Source: Streptomyces sp. ISL-66 | GTDB lineage: Bacteria; Actinomycetota; Actinomycetes; Streptomycetales; Streptomycetaceae | DNA length: 40,558 bases | Direction: 5' to 3' | Assembly (NCBI RefSeq): GCF_018614135.1 | Contig: NZ_JAGGOW010000092.1 | Coordinates: 1-40,558, forward strand | Part shown: one piece after another, positions 14,304 to 22,128 of the stretch | Layout: each line of letters starts with the position of its first letter | Numbering within the stretch: position 1 is the stretch's first letter | The notes under the pieces: model-generated | What the model was told of the DNA's origin: nothing | Seen by the model: only the letters and a program-made list of their open reading frames with translations | Database searches by the model: none | Program-made: the position numbers and the translations under genes

Positions 14304-15184
14304 GGCAGCCGCCCGGCGCGGCCGGGATCGGCCAGAGGAGCGAACAGATCGCCGTGGCGAGCCAGCCGCGGCGGCAGGTCGTCGGCGAGGAAGACCAGGT
14401 CGGAGGGGGTGCGGCAGGCCTCGACCTCCGCCCACGAGACGGGGGCGGAGACGGTCGGCAGGGTGCGGGCGCGCAGCGTGTACGGGGCCGCCGTGGTCTT
14501 GGCGGCGGCGTTCTGGCTGTGGTCGACGAAGACCTTCCCCGGCCGCAGCGATTTCGTCATCCGGTGGACGACGAGATCGGGGAGCGCGCGTTCGGTCTCT
14601 TGGGCGAGGGCCTTCGCGTACGCCGAGACCTGCTCGGAGGGGGCCGGTTCCAGGGCGACGGCCAGGTGGAGGCCCTTGGAACCGGAGGTCTTGACGTAGG
14701 CGTCCAGGCCGTCGGCGGCGAGGCGGCCGCGCAGCCACAGGGCGGCCGCGCAGCATTCGAGGACGGTGGCGGGCGGGCCGGGGTCGAGGTCGACGATCAG
14801 CCGGTCGGCGAGGGCGGGGGCGCCGGCCGGCCACTGGGGGGTGTGGAACTCGACGACGAGGTTGGCCGCCCACATGAGGGAGGCCATGTCGGCGATGACC
14901 ACCTGCTCGGCCCGCAGGTCCTCGGAGCGGGGAACGGGGGTGGTCTTCACCCAGGCGGGGGTACCGGGCGGCGGGTTCTTCGTGAAGAAGAGCTGGCCGT
15001 CCGGGCCGTCGGGATACCGCAGGAACGACACCGGCCGGTCGTGGATGTGGGCCAGCAGCGGAGCGGCGACGGTGGCGTAGTAGTGCAGCACCTCGCCCTT
15101 GGTGAAGCCGGTCTCGGGGTACAGGACCTTGTCGAGATTGCTGAGCGCGATGCGACGCCCCTCCACCATTGTGATCGGCGTCAT
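14300..15184 (-). CDS. ligD: LigD-type primase/polymerase for NHEJ
   Basis: 294 residues from ATG 15184 (MTPITMVEGRRIALSNLDKV). The longer frame to 15286 would read into the ku gene and is rejected. It has the archaeo-eukaryotic primase fold of LigD polymerase domains: PVSFLRYPDG, then FFTKNPPPGTPAW, the metal-binding LIVDLDPGP (DxD), KTSGSKGLHL, and VFVDHSQNAAAKTTAAPYTL. It fills gaps and adds ribonucleotides or deoxynucleotides at broken ends before ligation. It is the first gene of a two-gene operon with the ligase. It is divergent from ku with only 31 bases between starts, so promoters must overlap the coding ends or the transcript is leaderless. No clear ribosome binding site precedes the ATG. 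Confidence 0.88.
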   Translation of the reverse strand: MTPITMVEGRRIALSNLDKVLYPETGFTKGEVLHYYATVAAPLLAHIHDRPVSFLRYPDGPDGQLFFTKNPPPGTPAWVKTTPVPRSEDLRAEQVVIADMASLMWAANLVVEFHTPQWPAGAPALADRLIVDLDPGPPATVLECCAAALWLRGRLAADGLDAYVKTSGSKGLHLAVALEPAPSEQVSAYAKALAQETERALPDLVVHRMTKSLRPGKVFVDHSQNAAAKTTAAPYTLRARTLPTVSAPVSWAEVEACRTPSDLVFLADDLPPRLARHGDLFAPLADPGRAGRLP

Positions 15185-15215
15185 ACGATGAGATTGCCAC
15201 GAAACAGGAGGAACC

Positions 15216-16310
15216 GTGCGATCCATTTGGAACGGGGCGATCTCCTTCGGCTTGGTCAGCATCCCGATCAAGCTCGTGAACGCCACCGAGAACCACTCGA
15301 TCTCCTTCCGCCAGATCCACCTGAGCGACGGCGGCCGCGTCCGCTACCGCAAGGTGTGCGAGCTGGACGGGGAGGAGGTGTCGAGCGCGGAGATCGGCAA
15401 GGGGTACGAGGAGGCGGACGGGTCCGTCATCCCGATCACGGACGAGGACCTGGCGCAGCTGCCGATCGCCACCGCGAAGACGATCGAGATCGTGTCGTTC
15501 GTACCGGCCGACGCGATCGATCCGCTCCAGATGGACTCGGCGTACTACCTCGCGGCGAACGGGGCGACGGCCGCCAAGCCGTACACGCTGCTGCGGGAGG
15601 CACTGAAACGGAGCCGGAAGGTCGCGATCGCGAAGTACGCGCTGCGGGGACGGGAGCGGCTCGGGATGCTGCGGGTCGTCGACGACGTGATCGCAATGCA
15701 CGGGCTGCTGTGGCCGGACGAGATCCGGGTGCCGGAGGGGGTGGCGCCGGAGGGCGAGGTATCGGTGCGGGAGGCCGAACTCGACCTGGCGGACGCGCTG
15801 ATGGCGACGTTGGGGGAGGTGGAGATGGATTCGCTGCACGATGACTACCGCGAGGCGGTGGAGGCGATGATCGCGGCGAAGGCGGATGGCGGCGCACCGG
15901 CGGTCGCGGCGGGGCCGCCCTCGGTCGGGGGTCAAGTCATCGACCTGATGGCGGCGTTGGAGAACAGCGTGCGGGCGGCGAAGGCGTCGCGCGCGGGGTC
16001 CGCGGCGGACGGGGACGGGGACAAGGACGGCGAGGAGGGCGGAAGCACGGCGGAGGTGACGCCGATCCGGCGGAAGCGGACGGCGGGATCCGGGGCCGCT
16101 GCGCCGAAGGCGACGGGAGGGAAGAAGTCGACCGCGGCGGCCGCTGCCCCGAAGGCGGCGGGCGGCAAGAAGTCGACCGCGGCGACGGCGAAGAAGAAGG
16201 CGGCACCGACTTCGGCGTCGGGTGCGGCGAAGAAGACCACCTCCGCGAAGTCGCAGGCGGCAGCCACCCCGAAGAAGGCCGCGCCACCCCGCAAGCGAAC
16301 CTCCGCCTGA
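15216..16310 (+). CDS. ku: Ku protein, NHEJ end-binding factor
   Basis: 364 residues from GTG 15216, with GGAGGA at ideal distance. The Ku core runs to about residue 255: RSIWNGAISFGLVSIPIKLV, HLSDGGRVRYRKVCELDGEEV, AYYLAANGATAAKPYTLLREAL, and YALRGRERLGMLR. The homodimer forms a ring on double-strand ends and recruits LigD. Residues about 260-364 are a Lys/Ala/Pro/Ser-rich, histone H1-like tail with repeated GGKKSTAA units. That is typical of actinobacterial Ku and is probably a DNA-binding extension. It is divergent from the LigD polymerase-ligase operon, forming a complete NHEJ module. Confidence 0.95.
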   Translation: MRSIWNGAISFGLVSIPIKLVNATENHSISFRQIHLSDGGRVRYRKVCELDGEEVSSAEIGKGYEEADGSVIPITDEDLAQLPIATAKTIEIVSFVPADAIDPLQMDSAYYLAANGATAAKPYTLLREALKRSRKVAIAKYALRGRERLGMLRVVDDVIAMHGLLWPDEIRVPEGVAPEGEVSVREAELDLADALMATLGEVEMDSLHDDYREAVEAMIAAKADGGAPAVAAGPPSVGGQVIDLMAALENSVRAAKASRAGSAADGDGDKDGEEGGSTAEVTPIRRKRTAGSGAAAPKATGGKKSTAAAAAPKAAGGKKSTAATAKKKAAPTSASGAAKKTTSAKSQAAATPKKAAPPRKRTSA

Positions 16311-16336
16311 CCGCGCCCAGCCCGGCGGCGCCCTGC

Positions 16337-16379
16337 CCCTTGTCCCTTGTCCCTTGTCCCTTGTCCCTTGTCCCTTGCC
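16337..16379. repeat. Heptanucleotide tandem repeat
   Basis: TGTCCCT repeated perfectly about five times (16341-16375) plus partial copies at each side, in the convergent gap between ku and the NERD-like gene. It is non-coding in the chosen annotation. Short perfect arrays of this kind vary in copy number by slippage. Confidence 0.85.
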
Positions 16380-16473
16380 CACCCTTACGTTGTTCCCGGG
16401 CTCCGCCCTGACCCGCGGAGCCCGGGCCGCGCCCGGACGCCGCGAGCGGACCCGCGCGCGCCGCCACACCCCA

Positions 16474-17271
16474 CTAGGTCCACGTGCCGCGGTCGCGCCC
16501 GGCTGCGAACAGGGCTTCCACGTCCGGGGGCCCCAGGGCCGCCTCGGAGTCCGGGTCCGTCAGGAACGGGCCCAGCGTCGCCGGCGTCAGCACCCGCACG
16601 TCGCGCAGCGTCGGCGCCACCTCCACGCGGGCCGCGTCGACCACGGCCAGGATCGGGGTCACCGTCGCCGACAGCGCCCAGGTCGCGTACGCCGCCGCGC
16701 GCCGGGCCGTGCGCGGCTCCGGGCGGGGTTCCGCGCGGCCCAGCGTCAGGAGCAGGTCCCCGACCACCGCCCGCTGTCGGCGGCCCTGGATCGTGCGGAC
16801 GCAGAACACGCCCGGCGGGCCGATCACGAGGTGGTCCGCGATGTCGCCCACGCAGTGGAGGACCCGCCACTCCTCGGGCTCCGGGAGCCCGTCCAGCACC
16901 TCGCCGATCCGCTGGCGTGCCGCCAGCTCCTGGCGGAACCGGTGGCGGGCCCGGGTGCCGGCGGCGCCGTGGGTGAGCTCGCCGATCAGCGCCTCCCCCG
17001 GCCGGTTCGGCGCCAGGTCGTCGTCGGGCGCCAGGGCCAGGCGGAGCAGGTCGGCGGCCGTGGGAACGGGAGGCGGGCCGATGGCCACGGTCCCGCTCAG
17101 GTAGGGGCGCAGGACCGTCAGGATCTCCTCCCGCCGCTCGTCGGCCAGCACGCTGATCCGGTTGGCCTTCCGGTCGTACCAGGCCACCGCCTGGCCGTCG
17201 GGCAGGTTGACGTACAGCCGACCCCGGCCCGGGCGGCCGCTCGGCGCCACTCTGAGTCCCCGCGTCACCAT
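16474..17271 (-). CDS. NERD-like domain protein
   Basis: 265 residues from ATG 17271. The N-terminal 60 residues contain LYVNLPDGQAVAWYDRKANR. Residues about 95-230 resemble a NERD (nuclease-related) domain: LIGELTHGAAGTRARHRFRQ, then WRVLHCVGDIADHLVIGPPG followed by VFCVRT. Only part of the expected nuclease motif set is visible (D-H-L-V-I-G-P-x-G-V-F is present; the downstream Q/K motif is weak), so activity is doubtful. The longer frame to 17673 runs antisense to the secreted-protein gene and is rejected. It is monocistronic, convergent with ku and divergent from the gene at 17458. Role unknown. Confidence 0.65.
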   Translation of the reverse strand: MVTRGLRVAPSGRPGRGRLYVNLPDGQAVAWYDRKANRISVLADERREEILTVLRPYLSGTVAIGPPPVPTAADLLRLALAPDDDLAPNRPGEALIGELTHGAAGTRARHRFRQELAARQRIGEVLDGLPEPEEWRVLHCVGDIADHLVIGPPGVFCVRTIQGRRQRAVVGDLLLTLGRAEPRPEPRTARRAAAYATWALSATVTPILAVVDAARVEVAPTLRDVRVLTPATLGPFLTDPDSEAALGPPDVEALFAAGRDRGTWT

Positions 17272-17457
17272 GGCCCTCACCCCCGCCGTCCATGGGAGCA
17301 GCCCGGGCGCCCGGCGGCAATCCCCCGGTTGTGTAACGACTCCGCCGGGCAGCTGCCGTGTGGCTGTTACAAAAGCAACGCCGTAGCGCAACGGCCGGTG
17401 CTTAGGTTGGTGCCACCTGGACGCACCAGGGCCCGACCAGCAGCGAAGGACGCCCCC

Positions 17458-18090
17458 GTGAGCACCGTGAGCCGCAGCAGCCACAGCAGCCGCACGCTCG
17501 TCCGCGCCGCGGCCGTGGCCGCGTGCGCCGGAGCCCTGCTGGCCTTCCCGGCGGCCGCCGCGCTCGCCGGGGGCGTGCCGGCCGCTTCCTCCGCGCACGC
17601 CGCCGGGTCCGCGGCCCCGCAGCGGACGCTGGTCAAAACCGCTTCCCTCGCGGACGGCTCCTCCACCGCGCACGTCTACCGCGTGGCCAAGGACGCGTAC
17701 CGGGCCGAGGTCCTGAGCGCCGACGGCTCCAAGGCCGCCACCGTGACCAGCCGCGACGGCGTCACCGGCTTCGGCGGCTCCGGGAAGCTACACCTCGCGC
17801 TGCGGGCGGACGGCCGGTTGAGCTCCTGGGTCGGGGGCGACTCCCCCGTCGCGAAGCACGGGGCCGTCGGCTCCGGGCACAAGACCGCGAGCCGGGACGG
17901 CGTGGTCGTCGCCGCCTCCGCGCCCCTGGGCGAAGCCGCGTCCGGTCCCACCGCGGCGCTGCGCCTGCACACCGTCGCCGACGGACCCGGTGACGGCGTG
18001 CTGCTGCTCGCCGCGGGCGGCGGCATCGCGGCGATGGGCGCCGCGGGGCTCGGTTTCGCGATGCTGCGCCGGGGGCGCACTGACTCCTAG
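17458..18090 (+). CDS. Secreted, C-terminally membrane-anchored protein
   Basis: 210 residues from GTG 17458, with GAAGGA upstream. Residues 1-40 are a signal peptide: an Arg/Ser-rich n-region, the hydrophobic AAAVAACAGALLAFPAAAAL, then a likely AHA-type cleavage site. The mature part is about 110 residues with repeated SADGSKAATVTSRDGVTGFG-like beta segments. Residues about 180-200 (DGVLLLAAGGGIAAMGAAGL) form a C-terminal TM followed by LRRGRTDS. The plan is signal peptide, extracellular domain and C-terminal anchor, without an LPxTG motif. No enzyme family is recognised. It is divergent from the NERD-like gene. Confidence 0.65.
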   Translation: MSTVSRSSHSSRTLVRAAAVAACAGALLAFPAAAALAGGVPAASSAHAAGSAAPQRTLVKTASLADGSSTAHVYRVAKDAYRAEVLSADGSKAATVTSRDGVTGFGGSGKLHLALRADGRLSSWVGGDSPVAKHGAVGSGHKTASRDGVVVAASAPLGEAASGPTAALRLHTVADGPGDGVLLLAAGGGIAAMGAAGLGFAMLRRGRTDS

Positions 18091-18139
18091 CCGACGGCGT
18101 TCCCGCAATGGTTCACCGGGTCAGGGCGCCCCGGCACGG

Positions 18140-18231
18140 CACGGGCCGACCCGGACGACCCGGACGCGCCGGCCGACCCGGACCCGCCGGACGACCCGGA
18201 CGCGCCGGCCGCGCCGGACGCGCCGGCCGCG
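18140..18231. repeat. GC-rich imperfect tandem repeat
   Basis: Imperfect units of about 9-18 bases built on GACCCGGACGCGCCGGCC fill the gap just past the stop codon of the leftward gene at 18232. Read leftward it would encode Gly/Ala/Ser repeats such as GAAGASGSSG in another reading frame. It is non-coding in the chosen annotation, and may act as a convergent transcription barrier. Confidence 0.6.
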
Positions 18232-18516
18232 TCAGTCTGCCGGCGGGGGCGGAGGGGTGGGCTTGGTCCAGGGCCAGCGGAGCTTCGGCTTGTGGCCGTC
18301 CGGAACGTGGGCGTACTTCCAGCCCTTCTGGAGGCCCAGGCGCTTGGAGTACCCCGCCGGGACCCGCTCGTACAGCAGCACCGTCGGGTCACCGCCGTCC
18401 GGGTCCGGGACCGGGATCTCGTACCACTTCGGCGGATGCCCGGTCGGGCCGAGGAGGATCGGGAGGGTCCGGCCGTCCATCGGGCCGCCCTCGAAGGAGG
18501 TGGGTTGGCTTCTCAC
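18232..18516 (-). CDS. Small conserved hypothetical protein
   Basis: 94 residues from GTG 18516, preceded by a GGGGG tract. An ATG at 18480 (MDGRTLPILL) is an alternative, but the preceding SFEGGPMDGR reads like part of the conserved protein. The core is LLGPTGHPPKWYEIPVPDPD, then TVLLYERVPAGYSKRLGLQK followed by GWKYAHVPDGHKPK, then a Pro-rich end. No domain name is recognised. The soluble beta-rich pattern resembles small Streptomyces proteins near other genes of unknown role. It lies downstream of the TetR gene but 84 bases away. Confidence 0.55.
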   Translation of the reverse strand: MRSQPTSFEGGPMDGRTLPILLGPTGHPPKWYEIPVPDPDGGDPTVLLYERVPAGYSKRLGLQKGWKYAHVPDGHKPKLRWPWTKPTPPPPPAD

Positions 18517-18600
18517 GCCCCCAGTCTCACAGCTCCGGAGGCGCGGCTCCCGCCGAGGAGGCCTCGGCGCCGGGGCCACGACGCCGAGGCGGCCCCGGGG

Positions 18601-19317
18601 TCACAGGAGGTGGGCCGCCTCGGAGACCACCGGGATCACCCGGCGGGCCAGGACGCCGACCGGGCCGTCCGCGGATTCGAGGGCCAGGGCGGCGCGGGCG
18701 GCCGCTGCCGTCTCCGGGTCGGTGGCGGCCGTCGCCGTCAGCAGGGCGATGAACTGGTCCACCAGCCAGTCCCGGAGCGAGGAGACCTCCGGCTGCTTGC
18801 CCTCGTCGATCCAGATCAGCGAGGCGGCTTCGACCGCCGTGATCCACGTGCGCACCATCATCCGCAGCCGCGGTCCCGGTGCCGGGACGCCGAGGTGGAA
18901 GAGGATCGCCTCGGCCGCGGCCCGGCGGATGCCGTCGACGGTGGCGGTGGTGCGGGAGGTTTCGACCACGCTGCCGCCCTGGAGGAGGGCGGAGAAGCCG
19001 GCGTGGTGTTCGTCGACGAAGGCCAGGTACCGGTCCAGGGCCCGGGAGAGCCGCTGGGTCAGCGGACCGGCCTGGGGTTCGGCGAAGCAGAGCTGCAGGA
19101 CGTCGGCCGCCGAGCGCAGGGCGGCCTCGTAGAGCTGCTGCTTCCCGCCGGGGAAGTAGCGGTAGACGAGGGGGCGCGAGACGCCTGCGGCCTCGGCCAC
19201 GTCGTCCAGCGAGACGTCCTCCGGCGCCCGGTGCGCGAACAGCGTCAGGGCCGCGTCGAGGAGCTGGGCCCGCCGCTCCTCGACGCTCAGCCTGCGGTAC
19301 GCCCGTACGGCTCTCAT
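18601..19317 (-). CDS. TetR/AcrR family regulator
   Basis: 238 residues from ATG 19317. The N-terminal helix-turn-helix (about 14-62) reads RRAQLLDAALTLFA, DVSLDDVAEAAGVSRPLVYR and YFPGGKQQLYEAAL, the textbook TetR pattern. The C-terminal ligand domain is helical (VVETSRTTATVDGIRRAAAE, then TWITAVEAASLIWIDEGK). It lies 29 bases downstream of the AurF-like oxygenase gene on the same strand, so the two form an operon. It probably represses that operon and the divergent diiron gene at 20512. The ligand is unknown, possibly a fatty acid or aromatic substrate of the oxygenases. Confidence 0.88.
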   Translation of the reverse strand: MRAVRAYRRLSVEERRAQLLDAALTLFAHRAPEDVSLDDVAEAAGVSRPLVYRYFPGGKQQLYEAALRSAADVLQLCFAEPQAGPLTQRLSRALDRYLAFVDEHHAGFSALLQGGSVVETSRTTATVDGIRRAAAEAILFHLGVPAPGPRLRMMVRTWITAVEAASLIWIDEGKQPEVSSLRDWLVDQFIALLTATAATDPETAAAARAALALESADGPVGVLARRVIPVVSEAAHLL

Positions 19318-19346
19318 GTCCGCAGGGTAGCCGCACCCGGTGGCCT

Positions 19347-20276
19347 TCAGGCGAGGAGGCCCGAGCTCTTCCACAGCCGGCGGCCGACCCCGCGCATCAC
19401 GCCGATGTCGTCGAGGAAGTCGGTGAGCCGCTTCGCTCCGGTCTGCATGACCTCGCGGCGGTGTCCGCTGGCCTTGGCCTGGGCGAGCGCCTCGCGCCGG
19501 TCGACGCCGATGTTGTCGTAGACCTGGGGGTTGACGAAGGCGACCGCGAAGACGCGGGCCGCCTGGCCGCAGCTGACGCGGGTGAGTTCCTGCTCCCAGC
19601 GCGGGGCGGTGAGCATCTGGCGGCGCAGTTCCTCGCGGGCGTAGCGGACGTGGCGCGCCTCCTCGATGACGTGGATGCGGGTGACTCCGCGGACGAGGGG
19701 CTGGACCCGCTCGTCCGGGAAGGTCAGCCGCTGCATCCAGTCGAGGATCTCCTCGCCGAGGAGGGTGCAGGCGAAGGAGCCGGGGGTGGTGGAGACGGTC
19801 TTGAGGACGCGGGCGAGGTTGTGGTTGGTGCGGGAGACCGGATACTCGGGGGCTCCGCCCGTCTTGATCATGCGGGCGAACATCATCGAGTGGCGGCACT
19901 CGTCGGCGATCTCGGTGAGCGCGTAGCGGACGTGATTGCTGGTCAGGGACTTGTCGTAGATGTGCCGGACCAGCAGCTGCATGAGGATGATCTCGAACCA
20001 GATCCCGAGCGAGCCGAGCGCCGCCGCCTCGTGGCGGGAGAGTTCGATGCGCTGCTCCTCGCCCATCTTCTTCCAGAGCGGGGTGTCGTAGAGGGAGAGC
20101 AGCTCGGGCGGCCAGTAGTACTTGCCCTCGATGGGCGGGGTGTCCCAGTCGAGCTCCTTGTCCGGGTCGAAGGAGTGCTTGACCGAGGATTCGAGGAGTC
20201 GTTCGGCTGTCTGTTCGCGGTCCTTGAGCAGGCCGAGCGCGTCGCGCAGCTCCGCCCTGTCGGTCACGGTCGTCAT
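19347..20276 (-). CDS. AurF-type diiron oxygenase
   Basis: 309 residues from ATG 20276 (MTTVTDRAELRD). The iron-ligand pattern of AurF-like N-oxygenases is complete: E95 (IWFEII), E126xxH129 (ADECRHSM), E175/E176 (LGEEILDW), and H202xxxE206xxH209 (IHVIEEARHVR). The extra His in the HxxxExxH motif separates this group from R2-like ferritins. Family members oxidise aryl amines to nitro groups or hydroxylate other substrates using O2. The substrate cannot be read from the sequence. It is the first gene of a short operon with the TetR gene, divergent from a second, different diiron protein across 235 bases. The longer frame to 20396 lacks support. Confidence 0.85.
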   Translation of the reverse strand: MTTVTDRAELRDALGLLKDREQTAERLLESSVKHSFDPDKELDWDTPPIEGKYYWPPELLSLYDTPLWKKMGEEQRIELSRHEAAALGSLGIWFEIILMQLLVRHIYDKSLTSNHVRYALTEIADECRHSMMFARMIKTGGAPEYPVSRTNHNLARVLKTVSTTPGSFACTLLGEEILDWMQRLTFPDERVQPLVRGVTRIHVIEEARHVRYAREELRRQMLTAPRWEQELTRVSCGQAARVFAVAFVNPQVYDNIGVDRREALAQAKASGHRREVMQTGAKRLTDFLDDIGVMRGVGRRLWKSSGLLA

Positions 20277-20511
20277 GGCTTCGGACACCTCACGAGTCGG
20301 TTGCCGGCGGTGGTCGCCCGCGGGGGATACCGGGGTTACCGGGGGTTCACCGCTTATGAGACTGCTTGTCAGCAAGACCGTCAATCCCCCGCGCACGACT
20401 TGTTGACCGCGCGTCTACCAACGTGTGACGCTGCCAACGGCAGCCGACGGACACCGTCCGGCCGCCAACTGGCTTGTCCTGTACGGAAGTACGCGAGACG
20501 AGGGGGCGTCA
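20277..20511. promoter_or_regulatory. Divergent promoter region between diiron genes
   Basis: 235 non-coding bases between two divergent starts. A CTTG-N4-CAAG dyad lies near 20367, and GTACGGAAGTAC near 20481 has matching GTAC ends. Either could be part of a TetR operator, but both are short and I cannot choose. The GAGGGGG ribosome binding site of the rightward gene ends six bases before its GTG. Confidence 0.4.
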
Positions 20512-21639
20512 GTGTCGACGCACGAGCTCTACACCACCGACCCGGGGGCGAGCGTCTGGCCGGTCCCCGCGTCCGGCGACGCCCGCTTCAGCTGGGAGTA
20601 CGACGGCGGCCGCGAGCGGCTGCTGGCCCTGTACCAGAAGGGCAAGGACAAGCAGTGGGACGGCGCCAAGCGCATCGCCTGGGACATCGAGGTGGACCCG
20701 TACGATCCGCTCGGCACCCCGGACGAGGCGCTGACGCTCTACGGCACGCGGCACTGGGCCAAGCTCTCGGAGCGGGACAAGGGCGAACTGCGCCGGCACT
20801 ACAGCGCGTGGAACTTCAGCCAGTTCCTGCACGGCGAGCAGGGCGCGATGGTGTGCGCCGCGCGCATCGTCGAGTCGGTGCCGGACCTGGACGCGAAGTT
20901 CTACTCCGCCACCCAGACCATGGACGAGGCCCGGCACGCCGAGATCTTCGGACGGTTCCTGCACGAGAAGGTCGGGATGCTCTACCCGATCAACGACAGC
21001 CTGCAGGGGCTGCTCGGCGACACCCTGCGCGATTCCCGCTGGGACATGCCCTACCTGGGCATGCAGGTGCTGATCGAGGGGCTGGCACTGGCCGCCTTCG
21101 GCATGATCAGGGACACGACGGACAAGCCGCTGCCCAAGCAGATCCTGGCCTACGTGATGCAGGACGAGGCGCGGCACGTGGCCTTCGGGCGGATGGCGCT
21201 GCGCGACTACTACAAGCAGTTGTCGGACGCCGAACTGCGCGAGCGCGAGGAGTTCGTGATCGAGGGCTGCTACCTGATGCGCGACCGGCTGCGCGGGGTG
21301 GAAGTACTGGAGAACTTCGGCATCGCGCGCAAGGAGGCCGAGGAGTTCAGCGAGCAGTCGGAGTTCCTGGCGCTGTTCCGCAAGCTGCTGTTCAGCCGGA
21401 TCGTGCCGTGCGTGAAGGACATCGGGCTGTGGGGCGAGCGGCTGCAGAAGGCGTACCTGGACATGGGCGTCTTCGAGATGGGCAACTCCAACCTGGACCT
21501 GTTGATGAGCCAGGACGAGGAGATCGCCGAGGCCCTCGACCGCGAACGGTTCGCGGCCGAGGAGGCGGACCGCGTGGCGGAGGTGGCGCGGGCCGTCGCC
21601 GACGGCTCGGACACGGTCCAACGCCGGCCACGAGACTAG
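20512..21639 (+). CDS. Ferritin-like diiron protein (R2-like fold)
   Basis: 375 residues from GTG 20512 with GAGGGGG upstream; the frame to 20425 is open but unsupported. Carboxylate-bridged diiron ligands are E109 (HGEQGAM), E139xxH142 (MDEARHAE), E189 (LIEGLALA) and E219xxH222 (QDEARHVAF), a full ExxH pair set. This is the ferritin/R2-like oxidase fold. Possible activities are desaturation, hydroxylation or N-oxidation. It is divergent from the AurF-like/TetR operon and probably co-regulated with it. Its TAG overlaps the stop of the convergent DUF3291 gene in a single CTAG. Confidence 0.82.
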   Translation: MSTHELYTTDPGASVWPVPASGDARFSWEYDGGRERLLALYQKGKDKQWDGAKRIAWDIEVDPYDPLGTPDEALTLYGTRHWAKLSERDKGELRRHYSAWNFSQFLHGEQGAMVCAARIVESVPDLDAKFYSATQTMDEARHAEIFGRFLHEKVGMLYPINDSLQGLLGDTLRDSRWDMPYLGMQVLIEGLALAAFGMIRDTTDKPLPKQILAYVMQDEARHVAFGRMALRDYYKQLSDAELREREEFVIEGCYLMRDRLRGVEVLENFGIARKEAEEFSEQSEFLALFRKLLFSRIVPCVKDIGLWGERLQKAYLDMGVFEMGNSNLDLLMSQDEEIAEALDRERFAAEEADRVAEVARAVADGSDTVQRRPRD

Positions 21640-22085
21640 GAGGCGCCCGGGGCGAAGTGGGTGCGGAGGGTGAACGCATAGGGGGTCGGGCCGTGTTCCC
21701 GCAGGTGGGTCAGGCGTTCCTCGGCGTCCTTGACCGTGGGGCGCTCGCCCGCCGGGACCCACCACAGGGTCGTCATCGCCTCCTTGACGTGCTCGAACCA
21801 CTCCCGGCGGCGGGCCATCAGCTCCCGGTGGCGACCGGCGTACATGAAGGCGTCGAGGGCCTCGGCGTCCCGCCAGACCGACATGTTGACGATGATCCAC
21901 TCGTCGTCGAAGACGACCACGTCGGTCGCGTCGCCCCCTTCCCCCTCGAGCCGCCAGACGAAGCCCTCCGCCGCGTCCGCGACGGCGTTGACGTGGTCGA
22001 GGCCGTCGACGAAGTCCTTCAGTTCCGGGGCGTCCAAGGGGTACTTGAGCCGGGATATGTTCACCTGTGCGAGTTCGTAGGTCAT
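21636..22085 (-). CDS. DUF3291 domain protein
   Basis: 149 residues from ATG 22085. It matches the DUF3291 family: MTYELAQVNISRLKYPLDAP, DFVDGLDHVNAVADAAEGFV, W-R-L-E-G-E-G, FDDEWIIVNMSVWRDAEALD, and RREWFEHVKEAMTTLWWVPA. This is a small ferredoxin-like (dimeric alpha-beta barrel) fold related to antibiotic-biosynthesis monooxygenases. Its activity is unknown. Its stop shares CTAG with the convergent diiron gene at 21639. The PBP gene upstream on the same strand ends 43 bases away, so it might be the tail of the FtsW-PBP transcript. Confidence 0.85.
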   Translation of the reverse strand: MTYELAQVNISRLKYPLDAPELKDFVDGLDHVNAVADAAEGFVWRLEGEGGDATDVVVFDDEWIIVNMSVWRDAEALDAFMYAGRHRELMARRREWFEHVKEAMTTLWWVPAGERPTVKDAEERLTHLREHGPTPYAFTLRTHFAPGAS

Positions 22086-22128
22086 TCCCCTACGGCTACC
22101 AGGGAACCGCCCCTGTCCGTCAGCCGTT

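Noticed and set aside
14354..15844. Rightward 496-codon frame across polymerase and ku
   Set aside because: Antisense to the polymerase and out of frame with ku; no family resemblance.
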